Below, in pieces: positions 1 through 8,886 of a stretch of 64,000 nucleotides of DNA. A model generated the notes under the pieces. That model made no database searches and was not told the origin of the DNA. It worked only from the letters and a program-made list of their open reading frames with translations. Origin of the DNA: Rhodospirillaceae bacterium. Its GTDB lineage: Bacteria; Pseudomonadota; Alphaproteobacteria; Rhodospirillales; JABHCV01. Position 1 is the first letter of the stretch. The number at the start of each line of letters is the position of its first letter. The position numbers and the translations under genes are program-made. The stretch spans positions 1 to 64,000 of the forward strand of contig JABHGV010000070.1 of NCBI GenBank assembly GCA_018671895.1, written 5' to 3'.

Positions 1-287
1 AATGCAGGCGAACTCCACGAGCCATTCGGCTGCTTGACCAGCAACACGCCGTTGCCGCCTTCGCCACCGAACATGATGCCGCCCTTGATCACGGTCGGCA
101 GCACGACGACACCGCGCGCGGTATCGATGTATTCGGCGAACTTGCTCAGGTCCGGCATGCTTTTAAAACGCTGTACGGTTTCGGTCGCCTGATTTACCAG
201 ATCAATGGCGATGGGTCCGGATTCGCGGCGCAATTCGGCGCACGCACCAAGCGCCAGAACGGCGATTACAACAATGAGTCTTTTCAT
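1..287 (-). CDS. SYLF/Ysc84-family lipoprotein (3' part missing)
   Basis: The gene starts with ATG at 287 and runs off the left edge of the window, leaving about 95 residues. The N-terminus MKRLIVVIAVLALGAC is a lipoprotein signal with a lipobox (LGAC) and a Cys at residue 16, so the protein is probably anchored to a membrane facing the periplasm. Further on, a stretch with ARGVVVLPTVIKGG and FGGEGGNGVLLV matches the start of the SYLF (Ysc84-like, lipid-binding) domain. It lies 42 bases beyond the cobO stop codon on the same strand but has no obvious link to cobalamin. The family role is poorly defined (membrane or lipid binding). Confidence 0.75.
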   Translation of the reverse strand, partial: MKRLIVVIAVLALGACAELRRESGPIAIDLVNQATETVQRFKSMPDLSKFAEYIDTARGVVVLPTVIKGGIMFGGEGGNGVLLVKQPNGSWSSPA

Positions 288-329
288 AACCGACTTACTC
301 CCCGAATCTTTCCGAGGCTACATTATATA

Positions 330-935
330 TTAAAACTCGACCCCGATCTGCGCTTTGACGCCCGACCGGAACGGATGCTTGACCTGTTCCATCTCGGTGA
401 CCAGATCGGCGGCCTCGATCAACTCGTCCTTGGCGTTGCGACCGGTGACAACCACGTGCAGCATTTCGGGCCGCGCCGCCAGCCCATCGATCACTTCTTG
501 AAGATCCAGATAGTCGTATCTGAGAACGATGTTCAGTTCGTCGAGAATGACCATTCCGTATGACGGATCGGCGATCATTTCCTTGGCCATTTCCCAGGCC
601 TTTTGGGCCGCTGCCACGTCGCGGTCACGGTCTTGCGTATCCCACGTGAAACCTTCGCCCATGGCCTTGATGGTACAAAGATCGGGAAACGCATCGAGCA
701 CCTTGCGCTCGCCGGTTTCCCAGACGCCTTTGACGAACTGCACGATGCCGACCTTGATGTCGTTGCCGATGGCGCGCGCCGCCAGCCCCATGGCCGCCGT
801 CGACTTGCCCTTGCCCTTGCCGGTATGGACGATCAGCAGGCCTTTTTCGATGGTCTTGGTGGCAATGATCTTGTCACGTGCCGCCTTTTTCTTGGCCATC
901 TTTTCGGCGTGGCGGGCGGGATCTGTTTCCTTCAT
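330..935 (-). CDS. cobO: Cob(I)yrinic acid a,c-diamide adenosyltransferase
   Basis: 201 residues, the usual length of the BtuR/CobO/CobP family. It transfers the adenosyl group of ATP to the cobalt of corrinoids in the cytoplasm. The nucleotide-binding loop GKGKGKSTAAMG is at about residues 39-50, and VILDELN, a family hallmark, follows near residue 132. The N-terminus is Lys-rich. The start codon overlaps the cobN stop (ATGA), so translation is probably coupled. It is the last gene of the cob operon, after cobN. Confidence 0.95.
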   Translation of the reverse strand: MKETDPARHAEKMAKKKAARDKIIATKTIEKGLLIVHTGKGKGKSTAAMGLAARAIGNDIKVGIVQFVKGVWETGERKVLDAFPDLCTIKAMGEGFTWDTQDRDRDVAAAQKAWEMAKEMIADPSYGMVILDELNIVLRYDYLDLQEVIDGLAARPEMLHVVVTGRNAKDELIEAADLVTEMEQVKHPFRSGVKAQIGVEF

Positions 936-3900
936 GGCATCATTCCTTCAAGTATTTCACGCGTGCTGTTCAGGCGCGGCGTCCACAGGCCGCGGGTTTG
1001 GGCTTCGAGCAGGCGATCTGTCATTTCCTTCAGGGCCGCCGGATTGTGGGTGGTGATAAAATCGCGCACGGTCTCGTCGCCCAGATAGGCCTCGAACACG
1101 GCGTCGAAATGGTGGTCTGACACGCATCCGGCAGTCGCCTGAAATGCGAACAGGTAATCAACCGTCGCCGCCATTTCAAACGCGCCTTTGTAGCCGTGAC
1201 GCATGACGCCTTCTATCCACTTCGGGTTAACGACACGCGCACGCACGACGCGCGCAATTTCGTCTTCCAATGTGCGGATGCGCGGCGTTTCAGGACGCGA
1301 ATGATCGTTGTGATAGACCTTTGGCCGGGCACCGGACAGGTCGTTAATCGCCGCCGTGATGCCGCCTTCGAATTGATAGTAATCGTCGGAATCCAATAAA
1401 TCGTGCTCGCGGTTGTCCTGATTATGGACGACCGCCTCGACCTTTTTCAGCCGTGTTTCGAACAATCCGTGTTCGGCTGCGCCGCCCGCGCCTTCGCCAT
1501 ACGCATAGCCGCCCCAGGCGACATAGGCCCGGGCCAGGTCGGCCTCTGTCTGCCAGCCTTTTTCATCGATCAGGGCCTGCAACCCGGCACCGTAGGCCCC
1601 CGGTTTCGAGCCAAAGACCCGGTAGCTGGCGCGCACCGACGCGGTGTCAGGGTCAGCACCTTCTTCGATCAGACGCCGGGTTTCCGCCTTCACCCGGCTG
1701 GCCAGCGGATTGTCGCTTTCCGGCTCGTCCAAGGCCGCCACCGCACGCGCCGCAGACGAAAACAAATCGATCAGGGCGGGGAAGGCGTCGCGGAAAAAGC
1801 CCGACACGCGCAGCGTCACATCGACACGCGGGCGATCCAGCACCGAGGTCGGCAAAATTTCGAACCCGGTGACCCGCCTGCTGGCGGTATCCCACGTCGG
1901 CTTGACCCCCATCAGCGCCAATCCTTGGGCGATATCGTCACCACCGGTGCGCATGTTCGATGTGCCCCACGCCGTCAGCGCCATGGTCCGGGGCCAATTG
2001 CCATGCTCCTGCATGTGATGTTCGATCAACAAGCTGGCCGACTTCCAGCCCAGCGTCCAGGCCGCCGGGGTCGGCACCGTGCGGGTATCAACGGAATAAA
2101 AATTTCGCCCCGTCGGCAGCACGTCGGGGCGACCGCGGGTCGGCGCACCTGAAGGCCCTGGCAAAACAAAACGCCCATCCAGTCCCGTCAGCAATCCGGC
2201 GATTTCGGCATCGCCACAGACCGCGATGGCCGGACGGATTGTTTCATTCAATTTTGCCAGAACGGCGGCGGTCCGTGACCATGCCGTGTTCGCCTCGGCC
2301 TCGCCCGCAACCAGTTTTGATGCAAGATTTTCCAGTCGCTCGACCGTGTCACCATGACTGCGCCACGTCTCTTCATTTTCAAGAACATCTGGGCGCGGAC
2401 CGTCCCAGGGTGTGCCCATATCGCAATCGAGCGGATCAAACGCCAATTGCAAATCGTCAGCCAGTGCGCGCAGCAAAGAGGCATCACCGCCCTCTCCCTT
2501 TCCACGCGGCACCCGCACCAACGCCACCAGCAAGTCGGTGAGTTGCTGGCCGCCCGGCGAGCGCCCAAACACATGCAAGCCGTCGCGGATTTGCATTTCC
2601 TTCAGCTCGCACAAATAATTGTCCAGTTGTGCAAACGCCTCGTCTTCACCCTCGACATCGGTCATGCCACAGTCGGCATCCAGCCCGGTCGCCGCCGTCA
2701 ACGTCAGGATTTCCTTTTTCAGCACTTTCAGACGACGCGGGTCGACGCCCGCAGCCTCGTAATACTCATCGACCAATGATTCCAGATCGGCAAGCGGCCC
2801 GTAGCTTTCGGCCCGGGTCAGCGGCGGCGTCAGATGGTCGATAACGACGGCCGACGTGCGACGCTTGGCTTGCGTGCCCTCGCCCGGATCATTGACGATA
2901 AACGGATACAGGTTCGGCATGGGGCCTAAGGCGGCTTCCGGGTAGCATTCACCAGACAGAGCCAGAGACTTGCCGGGCAGCCATTCCAGATTGCCGTGCT
3001 TGCCAAAATGAATGACCGCGTCGGCGTTTAATTCACGACGCACCCAGGCATAGAACGCCAGATACCCGTGCGGTGGCACCAGGTCGGGGTCATGATAGCT
3101 GCTTGTCGGATCGATATTGTAGCCGCGGGCTGGTTGCAGGCAGATGGCAACATTGCCCAACCGATAGGCGCTGATGGCGAAGCGCCCGCCCGAGCACATG
3201 AAGGGGTCAGATTCGGGCGCGCCCCAGCGCTCGGTCATGCGCTGTTGGGTGACGTCCGGCAGCTCGGCGAAGAACGCCCGGTAGTCTTCCAGTGAAAGTG
3301 TTTCCGTCGCCTGCTCATTCTTTGTGCGGTCGGTGGCGTTGGTCGGACCCTCAGATAGACGCTGGATCAGGGCGTCGCCATCGGCTGGCAAGTCGCCGGT
3401 CTGATAACCCGCACCCTGCATGGCTTCGAGAGCCGCGAGCGCGCCCGCCGGTGTATCAAGGCCGACGCCGTTGCCGATGCGTCCGTCGCGGTTCGGATAA
3501 TTCGCCAGAATAATCGCCACCTTGCGGTCGGCGGGGTTTTTGTTGCGCAAGCCCGCCCATTTGGCGGCCAGTCGGGCAACGAAATCGATGCGATCAGTGA
3601 CCGGGGTGTAGGTAACGATGTCGGCCTCGCAAACATCATCGCGGTGATCCAGACCCTTAAACGAGACGGCACGGCTGAGCACGTTGCCGTCGACTTCGGG
3701 CAAGGCCACGTTCATGGCAATGTCGCGCGCGCTGAGCCCATGTTGGCCGTCGCGCCAGGATTCCATGTCGGAGCCGGAAAACACTACCTGCAGGACCGGC
3801 ACACCGATGGCGCTTAACGGCGTTTCGATGGTATCGGCACCCGGCGTCGAAACGGCGAAACCGGTGGCGTTAAGAATGACGTCGGGCGAGGCATCGGCAA

Positions 3901-4651
3901 ACAGTGTCGCCAGCGTGGCAGCAGCGACCGGGTCTTTCAGGCTGGAAACATACAATGGCATCACGTTCAGTCCGGCATCGCCCAATGCCGCGACAAGCCC
4001 ATCGACGGCGGCCAGATTTCCGGCCTGCATCAGGGCGCGATAGAAGACCAGCGCCGCAACCGGTCGCCCGTCGGTCCAGTCGGCCTTCAGGGCATCTGTT
4101 GACTGGGCACCATAAATTCCGGCCTTGAGCAAAGGGGTCGGCTCGCGCCAATCGCCATCGACCCCGACCAGCGAAGCGGCGTGCCTGAGGAACTGCTGAG
4201 CATTGTCAGGGCCCCCGTGCACACAGTATTGCCACAGACGATGACAGGATTCAGGGGAGAGCGTCGAATAGTCGACCAGTTCGGCATCGGGCTGATCGTC
4301 GCCCGGCAACAACGCCAACATGATGCCTTTCTTGCGCGCCAGTTCCGACAGTTGCTCGATGCCATAGGGCCAGTAGCCGCGCCCGCCCAGCAGCCTGACG
4401 ATAATCAGCTTGGCACCCGAAAGGGTCTGATCCATGTACAGATCGACGGACATGTTATGGCTGAGGTGCAGCAGGCTGGCCAGGCGCAGGCTCGGGAAAT
4501 TCTTGTCCGTTATGGCGGAACGCGCATGCGACAGGACCGCCAGCTCGGTATCCGCCGCGCTCAGGAAAACCACGTCGCCGCTGCTTTGTCCAAGATCGAT
4601 GGCATCGGAACCATCGGACACAGCCCCCGGTGTGGCGGCGAGAAGGTGCAT
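932..4651 (-). CDS. cobN: Cobaltochelatase subunit CobN
   Basis: 1239 residues, close to the usual size of about 1250. CobN is the large subunit of the ATP-dependent aerobic chelatase that inserts cobalt into hydrogenobyrinic acid a,c-diamide, working with CobS and CobT (AAA+ and VWA subunits), which are not in this window. The conserved block HFGKHGNLEWLPGK near the middle is typical of CobN/ChlH/BchH. The cobalamin context (cobW directly upstream, cobO directly downstream) favours CobN over magnesium chelatase H. The start ATG overlaps the cobW stop by one base (TAATG). Confidence 0.95.
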   Translation of the reverse strand: MHLLAATPGAVSDGSDAIDLGQSSGDVVFLSAADTELAVLSHARSAITDKNFPSLRLASLLHLSHNMSVDLYMDQTLSGAKLIIVRLLGGRGYWPYGIEQLSELARKKGIMLALLPGDDQPDAELVDYSTLSPESCHRLWQYCVHGGPDNAQQFLRHAASLVGVDGDWREPTPLLKAGIYGAQSTDALKADWTDGRPVAALVFYRALMQAGNLAAVDGLVAALGDAGLNVMPLYVSSLKDPVAAATLATLFADASPDVILNATGFAVSTPGADTIETPLSAIGVPVLQVVFSGSDMESWRDGQHGLSARDIAMNVALPEVDGNVLSRAVSFKGLDHRDDVCEADIVTYTPVTDRIDFVARLAAKWAGLRNKNPADRKVAIILANYPNRDGRIGNGVGLDTPAGALAALEAMQGAGYQTGDLPADGDALIQRLSEGPTNATDRTKNEQATETLSLEDYRAFFAELPDVTQQRMTERWGAPESDPFMCSGGRFAISAYRLGNVAICLQPARGYNIDPTSSYHDPDLVPPHGYLAFYAWVRRELNADAVIHFGKHGNLEWLPGKSLALSGECYPEAALGPMPNLYPFIVNDPGEGTQAKRRTSAVVIDHLTPPLTRAESYGPLADLESLVDEYYEAAGVDPRRLKVLKKEILTLTAATGLDADCGMTDVEGEDEAFAQLDNYLCELKEMQIRDGLHVFGRSPGGQQLTDLLVALVRVPRGKGEGGDASLLRALADDLQLAFDPLDCDMGTPWDGPRPDVLENEETWRSHGDTVERLENLASKLVAGEAEANTAWSRTAAVLAKLNETIRPAIAVCGDAEIAGLLTGLDGRFVLPGPSGAPTRGRPDVLPTGRNFYSVDTRTVPTPAAWTLGWKSASLLIEHHMQEHGNWPRTMALTAWGTSNMRTGGDDIAQGLALMGVKPTWDTASRRVTGFEILPTSVLDRPRVDVTLRVSGFFRDAFPALIDLFSSAARAVAALDEPESDNPLASRVKAETRRLIEEGADPDTASVRASYRVFGSKPGAYGAGLQALIDEKGWQTEADLARAYVAWGGYAYGEGAGGAAEHGLFETRLKKVEAVVHNQDNREHDLLDSDDYYQFEGGITAAINDLSGARPKVYHNDHSRPETPRIRTLEDEIARVVRARVVNPKWIEGVMRHGYKGAFEMAATVDYLFAFQATAGCVSDHHFDAVFEAYLGDETVRDFITTHNPAALKEMTDRLLEAQTRGLWTPRLNSTREILEGMMP

Positions 4652-5655
4652 TAGCCGACCAGGGCCTGGGTAATGGCGTCTTTATCAAGACCGGTCTGGC
4701 CGATTACGACCAGTCGCCCGTTGCGGTCTTCATCAGGCCCCCAGGGCCTGTCGTAATAACGCTGAATGCGCGGGCCGACGCCCTGCACCACATGGCGCAT
4801 GTCCTTGCCCGGCACATGAACGAAGCCCTTGATGCGCAAAATATCGTGGTCCGTCGTCAAGGTCGCCAACGTTTCATGCAGGCCATCGGGATCGGTGACG
4901 TCAACCAGATCGACGGTGAAGCTTTCGAAATCATCGTGATCGTGGCCGTCTTCATCGTCAAGGTGCGAGCGCCGGTTGTCGACATCGTCTTCGGCGGCGG
5001 CGCGTTGACCCAGCAAGACGTTGATATCGACCGCGGCATTGACCGCATCAATGGTCTTGACGCCGGGGCGCAGATCACCGGCGACGACGTCGCGGACCCT
5101 GGCCATGGCGACTTCATCGACAACATCGGTCTTGTTGAGAATGACCAGGTCGGCGGCCAGCAACTGGTCGGCGAAGATTTCTTCCAGCGGATTATCGTGT
5201 TCCGGCGTGCCGACGGTATCGGGATTGTCGGCAAAGCGATTATCGGCAACGGCGGCACTGTCGATCACCGCGACGACGCCATCGACGGTGACGCGCGACC
5301 GCACTTCCGGCCAGTTAAACGCCTTGACCAACGGCTTGGGCAGAGCCAGTCCGGACGTTTCAATAACAATGTGATCGGGCGGGTTGTCACGTTCGATCAA
5401 ACTTTCCATGGTCGGCACGAAATCGTCCGCCACGGTGCAGCAGATGCAGCCATTGGCCAGTTCGATCACATCACCGACCTCGCAACCCTCGATACCGCAG
5501 CCTTCGGTCAAATCACCATCAACACCCAGATCGCCGAATTCGTTGATGATCAGCGCAATGCGACGGCCACCGGCATTTTCAAGCAGGTGTCTGATCAGCG
5601 TCGTCTTGCCGGCGCCCAGAAACCCGGTGATGACGGTGGCGGGAATTTTACTCAC
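4651..5655 (-). CDS. cobW: CobW, G3E-family GTPase / metallochaperone
   Basis: 334 residues with a P-loop GFLGAGKTTLI at residues 11-21 and the metal-binding motif GCICC near residue 70, both diagnostic of the COG0523/G3E family. A His/Asp-rich stretch (HLDDEDGHDHDD) lies at about residues 230-242. CobW proteins are thought to deliver metal, probably cobalt, to the CobNST chelatase; its place directly before cobN fits. The start codon is GTG at 5655, overlapping the cobP stop (GTGA). Confidence 0.93.
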   Translation of the reverse strand: MSKIPATVITGFLGAGKTTLIRHLLENAGGRRIALIINEFGDLGVDGDLTEGCGIEGCEVGDVIELANGCICCTVADDFVPTMESLIERDNPPDHIVIETSGLALPKPLVKAFNWPEVRSRVTVDGVVAVIDSAAVADNRFADNPDTVGTPEHDNPLEEIFADQLLAADLVILNKTDVVDEVAMARVRDVVAGDLRPGVKTIDAVNAAVDINVLLGQRAAAEDDVDNRRSHLDDEDGHDHDDFESFTVDLVDVTDPDGLHETLATLTTDHDILRIKGFVHVPGKDMRHVVQGVGPRIQRYYDRPWGPDEDRNGRLVVIGQTGLDKDAITQALVG

Positions 5656-6170
5656 GATTGGCTGTTTCCTTTTATTTCTACAGGTATTCCGGCAGTGACC
5701 AACACGACCCGGTCGGCAATCGCCGCGATGGACTGATTGGCCGCGCCCAGAGCATCGACGAAGCGTCTCGCCAGTGCGTTGTCGGGAATCACCCCCAAGC
5801 CGGTTTCGTCAGACACAATGACTACCGGAGATGTAAGCCTTTCCAGCGTCTGCGCAAGGATTTTTACTTCCACCTCTACATCGCAGTCGGCCCCCAGCAA
5901 ATTGGCTATCCACATGCCAAGGCTATCAATCAGTTGCGGACGGTCCGGGCCATCATTGGCTTTAAGCGCTGAAACCGTGTTGACGTATTCTTCGACCGCC
6001 GTCCAGTTGTCGCCCCGGCGCGCCCGATGCTTGGCAACACGGTCGGCCATTTCATCGTCCAGCGCTTCGCAGGTGGCAATATAGACCGCCTCGCCATCGC
6101 CAATCAGGCTTTCAGCGTAGGCACTTTTGCCGGACCGTTGACCGCCCAGAACCAGTGTTACATGCGCCAT
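5652..6170 (-). CDS. cobP: Bifunctional adenosylcobinamide kinase / guanylyltransferase
   Basis: 172 residues, typical of CobP/CobU. It phosphorylates adenosylcobinamide and then adds GMP, forming the AdoCbi-GDP used by CobS. The P-loop GGQRSGKS is at residues 8-15. YIATCEALDDEM, DSLGMWIANLL and ETGLGVIP follow the family order. The ATG directly abuts the TAA of the upstream histidine phosphatase gene. Confidence 0.95.
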   Translation of the reverse strand: MAHVTLVLGGQRSGKSAYAESLIGDGEAVYIATCEALDDEMADRVAKHRARRGDNWTAVEEYVNTVSALKANDGPDRPQLIDSLGMWIANLLGADCDVEVEVKILAQTLERLTSPVVIVSDETGLGVIPDNALARRFVDALGAANQSIAAIADRVVLVTAGIPVEIKGNSQS

Positions 6171-6818
6171 TTAATTCGTTCCCGTCCCCACCGGCGGCAG
6201 GTTTACGCCAGCGACACGCCAGACCCCGCCCTGACCCTGAAATATCCCCTCGGCAATATGGTCGAGCCGGGTCAGGGTCAGATTATCAACCGTCACCGCC
6301 AAGGCCTTCAAGGGTTCCGTTTCCAGCGCCATCGACACCGCCGCACGAATGACGCCGCCATGGCTGACCGCGATGATGTCGCGCCCGCCATGTTGTGCGT
6401 TCAATCGCCCAACCGCTGCCGTTACGCGGGATTGCAAATCAGCAAAGCTCTCTCCGCCCGGCGGCGCGCTATATCCCGGATTGTCCCAGAACGCCTTGTA
6501 CTCAGCCGTTTCCTCCGCGTGCAGCTGATCCCAGCTTTTCTGCTGCCAGTCGCCAAAGTTTTGTTCGGCTAGGTCCGGCTCGACAATATAATCCGGTGCC
6601 GTCAGACCGGCATCGCGAATGGCGTTGGCGGTTTCTGTCGTACGATTTAGATGACTGGTGACCCAGACCGCATCGCCGGGCAGCATTGCCGCCAGGGCGG
6701 AAAAGGCGGCACTGTTCGAGGTGTCGCACGACACATCCTTTTGCCCATAGATTTTGCCATCATGATTGATCACCGGAGCGTGTCGCACCCACCACCAGCG
6801 TGTTGAAGTGCTTGCCAT
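6171..6818 (-). CDS. Histidine phosphatase family protein, probable alpha-ribazole phosphatase
   Basis: 215 residues of the phosphoglycerate-mutase-like superfamily. The catalytic motif is WVRHAPV at residues 10-16 (RHA in place of the commoner RHG), and the second histidine motif VSHGGVIRAAV lies near residue 150. The gene sits between cobS and cobP with overlapping or abutting ends, so dephosphorylation of alpha-ribazole phosphate or adenosylcobalamin phosphate (CobC role) is the natural inference. Sequence alone cannot exclude another phosphomonoester substrate. Confidence 0.8.
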   Translation of the reverse strand: MASTSTRWWWVRHAPVINHDGKIYGQKDVSCDTSNSAAFSALAAMLPGDAVWVTSHLNRTTETANAIRDAGLTAPDYIVEPDLAEQNFGDWQQKSWDQLHAEETAEYKAFWDNPGYSAPPGGESFADLQSRVTAAVGRLNAQHGGRDIIAVSHGGVIRAAVSMALETEPLKALAVTVDNLTLTRLDHIAEGIFQGQGGVWRVAGVNLPPVGTGTN

Positions 6819-7603
6819 CAGCCGAGCATTGCCGAAACGGTCAACAGGATGGCGATCTCCACGACCTGACTGATGCTGCCCAACACATCGCCGGTATGGC
6901 CGCCGATTTGACGCTGGGCCAGCCAGCCCATGGCGATTGCCAAAGCAACACCTGTGGCAAGAACCATCCAGCCCACCGACCCGAGCAGCGCGAAGGCGAC
7001 GGCGGCAGCGATGGCAAGCGCCACGGCAACGGATTCAATGGACGGCTTTCCAGCCGACGCCCCAAGGCCGTCTTTACGGGCCGACGGCATTTGGTAAAGG
7101 GCGGCGACCATCAGGCTGCGCGATACCACGGCCGAGACAATCAGTGCCAATGCCGCTGTTCCGGGACCGGCCATGCTGGCCAGCGCCGCGGCACGAATGG
7201 CGACGGAAAATATCAGCGCCAGCACACCGTAAGCACCGATGCGGCTGTCGCGCATAATCTCCATTTTCGATTTCGCGTCACCGCCGCCGCCAAAGCCATC
7301 GGCGACATCGGCCAGAGCATCTTCGTGCAGGGCGCCTGTCACAAGAACGCCGGCGGCCAGCGCCAGCAAGCCGCAAGTCATCGGATACAGATCAAGCCAT
7401 GTGGTCCCCGCCATCAGCACGCCACCGGCAATGGCCCCGACAATCAGGCCGATGACCGGGAAACTCCAGGCAACGGCAGCCAACGGACGGGGTTCATCGG
7501 TGTCGGGCACCGGCACCGGCAGGCGGGTCAGGAAAACCATCGCCGTTTGCACATCACGGAGCCAGGCCGTAACGATATCGATATTTTTTTCGGCGTTTGC
7601 CAA
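6818..7603 (-). CDS. cobS: Adenosylcobinamide-GDP ribazoletransferase (cobalamin synthase)
   Basis: 261 residues with several hydrophobic segments, as expected for this inner-membrane enzyme that joins AdoCbi-GDP to alpha-ribazole (called CobV in the aerobic nomenclature). FLTRLPVPVPD near the N-terminus and GALHEDALADVADGFGGG (about residues 91-108, an acidic metal/substrate motif) are hallmarks. No ATG is available near the expected N-terminus; TTG at 7603, with AGGA about 8 bases upstream, is the best start. It opens the operon that runs to cobO. Confidence 0.93.
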   Translation of the reverse strand: MANAEKNIDIVTAWLRDVQTAMVFLTRLPVPVPDTDEPRPLAAVAWSFPVIGLIVGAIAGGVLMAGTTWLDLYPMTCGLLALAAGVLVTGALHEDALADVADGFGGGGDAKSKMEIMRDSRIGAYGVLALIFSVAIRAAALASMAGPGTAALALIVSAVVSRSLMVAALYQMPSARKDGLGASAGKPSIESVAVALAIAAAVAFALLGSVGWMVLATGVALAIAMGWLAQRQIGGHTGDVLGSISQVVEIAILLTVSAMLG

Positions 7604-7708
7604 GCTTCAAATCCTGTAATTTCAGGGTGTGCGCCAATCGGATTAGCTTATAGGGTAGTCGGCTCGCAAATGAAACGGCAAGCTCTGTTCACTTAAAGGA
7701 AATACTCC
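7604..7708. promoter_or_regulatory. Divergent cob promoter region
   Basis: This 105-bp gap separates the minus-strand cob operon from cobT and must hold both promoters. AAAGGA about 9 bases before the GTG of cobT is a good ribosome-binding site. No clear -35/-10 pair was seen. The gap is too short for a typical cobalamin riboswitch of about 200 nt. Confidence 0.4.
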
Positions 7709-8728
7709 GTGCCTGCTTCTCCACAGCTCGATACCCTTGATGACATCCGCCGCATGATGGAACGCCTGCCTGGCCCTGACCTGGAGGCTGGCGAAGCAGC
7801 CGAGGCACGCGAGCCCCAACTGACGAAGCCGCCGGGGTCTCTGGGGCAGCTTGAAAAGCTTAGCCGCTGGCTGGCCGAATGGCAGGGCCGTCATCCACCG
7901 ACCATGACAAACGCCCACGCCCATGTCTTTGCCGGCAACCACGGTGTTACCGCACAAGGGGTGTCGGCCTATCCAGCAGAAGTCACCCATCAGATGGTCG
8001 CTAATTTCGAGGCCGGTGGCGCCGCCATCAATCAGATTTGCAAGACCTTCGATATCGAACTTGCCGTCGATGCGCTGGACCTTGATACGCCGACCGCCGA
8101 CTTCACCCAAGGTGCCGCCATGAGCGAGGAAGAATGTGTTACCGCCATCCGACGCGGAATGGCCGCTGTCGAGCCGGGAATGGATATCCTGTGTCTGGGC
8201 GAGATGGGAATCGGCAACACCACGACGGCGGCTGCCATTTGTCACGCGCTGTATGGTGGCGATGCCGCTGGGTGGACCGGGCCGGGCACCGGCATATCGG
8301 GCGAAGCGATGACGGCCAAGGCCCGTGTCGTTGCCGACGCTGTCCGGCTGCACGCCGATGCCGACGGGCTTGATGTTATGCGTTGTGTCGGCGGGCGCGA
8401 ACTCGCCGCCATCGCAGGCGCGGTTATCGCCGCCAGACAATTAAGGGTGCCGGTCCTGCTCGACGGATATGTTTCGACAGCAGCAGCCGCGGTGCTTGAA
8501 GCGGCCCTGCCCGGCAGTCTGAACCATTGCCGTGTTGGTCATGCCTCAACCGAACCGGGTCACTTGAAACTGCTGGAGGCTCTGGGCCATCGTCCGCTGC
8601 TGGAAATGGACATGCGCCTTGGCGAGGCATCGGGCGCGGCGCTCGCCGTCGGCCTGTTGAGAGCCGCATGCAATTGTCATTCGGGGATGGCAACCTTCGC
8701 CGAAGCCGGGGTGACAGACAAAGATTAA
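7709..8728 (+). CDS. cobT: Nicotinate-nucleotide--dimethylbenzimidazole phosphoribosyltransferase
   Basis: 339 residues, normal family length. It makes alpha-ribazole phosphate from dimethylbenzimidazole and nicotinate mononucleotide for the lower ligand of B12. The KPPGSLGQLEKL motif (about residues 39-50), AGNHGVTAQGVSAYP and GEMGIGNTTTAAA (about residues 169-181) are typical of CobT/CobU phosphoribosyltransferases. GTG start with an AAAGGA site. It is transcribed away from the other cob genes. Its stop codon lies inside a 10-bp stem-loop. Confidence 0.95.
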   Translation: MPASPQLDTLDDIRRMMERLPGPDLEAGEAAEAREPQLTKPPGSLGQLEKLSRWLAEWQGRHPPTMTNAHAHVFAGNHGVTAQGVSAYPAEVTHQMVANFEAGGAAINQICKTFDIELAVDALDLDTPTADFTQGAAMSEEECVTAIRRGMAAVEPGMDILCLGEMGIGNTTTAAAICHALYGGDAAGWTGPGTGISGEAMTAKARVVADAVRLHADADGLDVMRCVGGRELAAIAGAVIAARQLRVPVLLDGYVSTAAAAVLEAALPGSLNHCRVGHASTEPGHLKLLEALGHRPLLEMDMRLGEASGAALAVGLLRAACNCHSGMATFAEAGVTDKD

Positions 8729-8744
8729 GCGCAAGCGCTAAATC
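8723..8744 (+). terminator. Stem-loop over the cobT stop codon
   Basis: GATTAAGCGC and GCGCTAAATC form a 10-bp stem with one mismatch and an AA loop; the TAA stop of cobT lies in the left arm. No T-run follows, so it is at best a weak terminator or an mRNA 3' end stabiliser. A copy of the dispersed repeat starts two bases later. Confidence 0.4.
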
Positions 8745-8745
8745 C

Positions 8746-8886
8746 TGCCCCTCAGTCGCCGGGCGGGGCTATTCGCCCCTTGGCTTTCACCGAACGGTCG
8801 GCGGCCCGCAGTCGCGGGCTTGTAAGAATCTAACTCCTGTAAAAATTAAGGGCGGACTTCCAGATTCCTCGCCGTCGAAGGCGCGC
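8746..8886 (+). repeat. Dispersed intergenic repeat, copy A
   Basis: One of four related sequences in this window, all in the same orientation and all between convergent genes. It contains hairpins GGGGC-TATTC-GCCCC (8765-8779) and GCCCGC-AGTC-GCGGGC, then an AACTCCTGTAAAAATT segment, a GACTTCCAG segment and a terminal TCGCCGTCGAAGGCG hairpin. It extends to the stop codon of the EAL-like gene at 8887. See copies B (13288), C (39312) and D (41143). Confidence 0.8.

Noticed and set aside
7604-7708. Cobalamin riboswitch in the divergent cob gap
   Set aside because: The gap is only 105 bases and I see no B12-box.
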